From NCBI RefSeq assembly GCF_003641145.1, contig NZ_CP032744.1:1612001-1676000 (forward strand): a DNA stretch of 64,000 nt. The letters run 5' to 3'. The position numbers and the translations under genes were made by a program. This stretch comes from Lactiplantibacillus paraplantarum. GTDB taxonomy: Bacteria > Bacillota > Bacilli > Lactobacillales > Lactobacillaceae. Below, piece after piece: positions 63,070 to 64,000 of the stretch (the first letter of the stretch is position 1; the number at the start of each line of letters is the position of its first letter). The notes beneath the pieces were generated by a model. The model was not told the DNA's origin. It saw only the letters and a program-made list of their open reading frames with translations, and did not search any database.

Positions 63070-64000
63070 CTATTGCCAATTACCGCGAGCAGTAACCCGC
63101 GGGGTCTGATTGCCGTACTGATACTCTTGCTTCACCGCCAACTGGCCCACCAAGTTCAAGTAATTAAATGGCTGATCAAAATTGGGCTGGAAAAACATAT
63201 CGACATAGGCCAAGTCATCAATCGTATTTTGGTTCTGAATCATGACTGAAATCGTATTGGCCGCCTGAGCAATGTCATGGCGGCTCCAAAACTGGGCCCC
63301 TAGTAAATGCCGATTTTGATAATCATAAACTAAATCAATGGTCACCTTAGCCGTGGTCGGCATATATGCCGGTCGCCAATTACCTTGATAAACAGCGTGG
63401 CGCACGGGTAACTTTTTCTTCTGAGCCGCGCCTAACGTTAAACCCGTGGTCGCCATCGTGTGATCAAATAATTGCATCGCAGATGTTGCTTGTGTCCCCA
63501 TATATGGATGAAGATTGCCGAAAACATTAATTCCAGCTAAGGCTCCTTGACGCAAGGCGTTGGTTGCTAAGGGGGTATACGCCGGCTGTCCAGTGGGATT
63601 AAAGTTAACCATACAAGCATCGCCAGCCGCATAAATATCAGGATTCGAGGTTTGCACATAATCATTGATCAAAATGGCCCCGTGGCGATCCATCGCCACC
63701 TGCCCACGTAATAATTCCGTATTCGGCATAAAGCCCGCACAGACGACAGCTAGATCAACTTCATAATCCCCTTGGGCAGTTTCGACCAATAATCGATCAG
63801 CATCACTAGTTGCAAAGCCAGTGACTCGTTCATTCAAATGAACATCAACATCATGATCCCGTAATAATTCAGCGGCAGCATTAGCCATTTCCGGGCCAAG
63901 ATAATTATTTAAGATTTGCTCATGTGAATGAAAGAGTGTCACCTGATGCCCCATACTAGCATAGCTTTCCGCCAATTCGGTCCCCATATAACCTGCCCCA
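63070..64000 (-). CDS. nox: NADH oxidase/NAD(FAD)-dependent oxidoreductase, C-terminal part (gene runs off the window)
   Basis: About 310 residues of an NADH oxidase-type flavoprotein. The sequence enters the window in the middle of the NAD-binding motif GAGYMGTELAESYASMGHQV, so the FAD-binding N-terminus and active-site Cys region lie beyond 64000. The second FAD motif NPDIYAAGDACMVN and the C-terminal dimerisation domain (TYPE: VDMFFQPNFDQPFNYLN) are intact. These enzymes usually reduce oxygen to water or peroxide and regenerate NAD+. Which product is made cannot be told without the N-terminus. Confidence 0.9.
   Translation of the reverse strand, partial: GAGYMGTELAESYASMGHQVTLFHSHEQILNNYLGPEMANAAAELLRDHDVDVHLNERVTGFATSDADRLLVETAQGDYEVDLAVVCAGFMPNTELLRGQVAMDRHGAILINDYVQTSNPDIYAAGDACMVNFNPTGQPAYTPLATNALRQGALAGINVFGNLHPYMGTQATSAMQLFDHTMATTGLTLGAAQKKKLPVRHAVYQGNWRPAYMPTTAKVTIDLVYDYQNRHLLGAQFWSRHDIAQAANTISVMIQNQNTIDDLAYVDMFFQPNFDQPFNYLNLVGQLAVKQEYQYGNQTPRVTARGNWQ

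Noticed and set aside
1..64000. CRISPR array, prophage, tRNA or rRNA genes
   Set aside because: No regularly spaced repeats, phage genes, or tRNA cloverleaf and rRNA segments were seen in the window.

Overview
The window is a 64 kb chromosomal segment of a low-to-mid GC Gram-positive lactic acid bacterium. Gene content and order (ypbB-recQ-LysM-cmk-rpsA, cvfB-xerD-ribT-scpA-scpB-rluB, dnaE-pfkA-pyk, clpB, pepT, ppsA, a haem catalase) fit the Lactiplantibacillus plantarum group. That assignment is inference from gene content and protein character; no 16S rRNA or tRNA gene is present to confirm it.

Layout. From 1 to about 32.9 kb almost everything is on the minus strand and is housekeeping: a partial ABC-F protein, cca/dapB, a Cof-type phosphatase, a TPR protein, HU, Der, ribosomal protein S1, cytidylate kinase, a RecQ helicase with its HTH partner, and an FMN riboswitch in front of a riboflavin ECF transporter gene. 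These are followed by the XerD/ScpAB/RluB operon, pfkA-pyk, dnaE, CtsR-controlled clpB, pepT, and nif3/trmK. From 33 to 64 kb the genes alternate in strand and are more accessory: a polysaccharide polymerase/ligase-like protein, two exporter/MarR pairs (ABC and MFS), CcpA-type controlled PEP synthase, catalase with a carboxylesterase, and a membrane acyltransferase. There are also many redox enzymes (two quinone oxidoreductase-like proteins, CoA-disulfide reductase-rhodanese, NADH oxidase), an Spx-like regulator, a SWIM zinc-finger protein and a LysR regulator.

How the genes work together. The first half carries glycolysis control points (pfkA, pyk), replication, chromosome segregation and translation, with promoters and terminators visible between operons. 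The second half reads as a stress, redox and efflux section. Regulatory sites seen directly are a CtsR box at clpB, a perfect cre at ppsA, a near-cre at the Cof phosphatase, a PerR-like box at the Spx-like gene, and repeated or palindromic operators beside both MarR genes.

Most unusual content. Two non-coding elements of about 0.75-0.84 kb (18954-19792 and 62288-63043) lie in opposite orientation 43 kb apart. Each has perfect terminal inverted repeats plus nested internal complementary segments, and base differences between the copies are compensated on the opposite arm. A short relative (58344-58626) and faint fragments (62070-62292) suggest a dispersed family of structured non-coding elements without a transposase. 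I do not recognise it as a named family.
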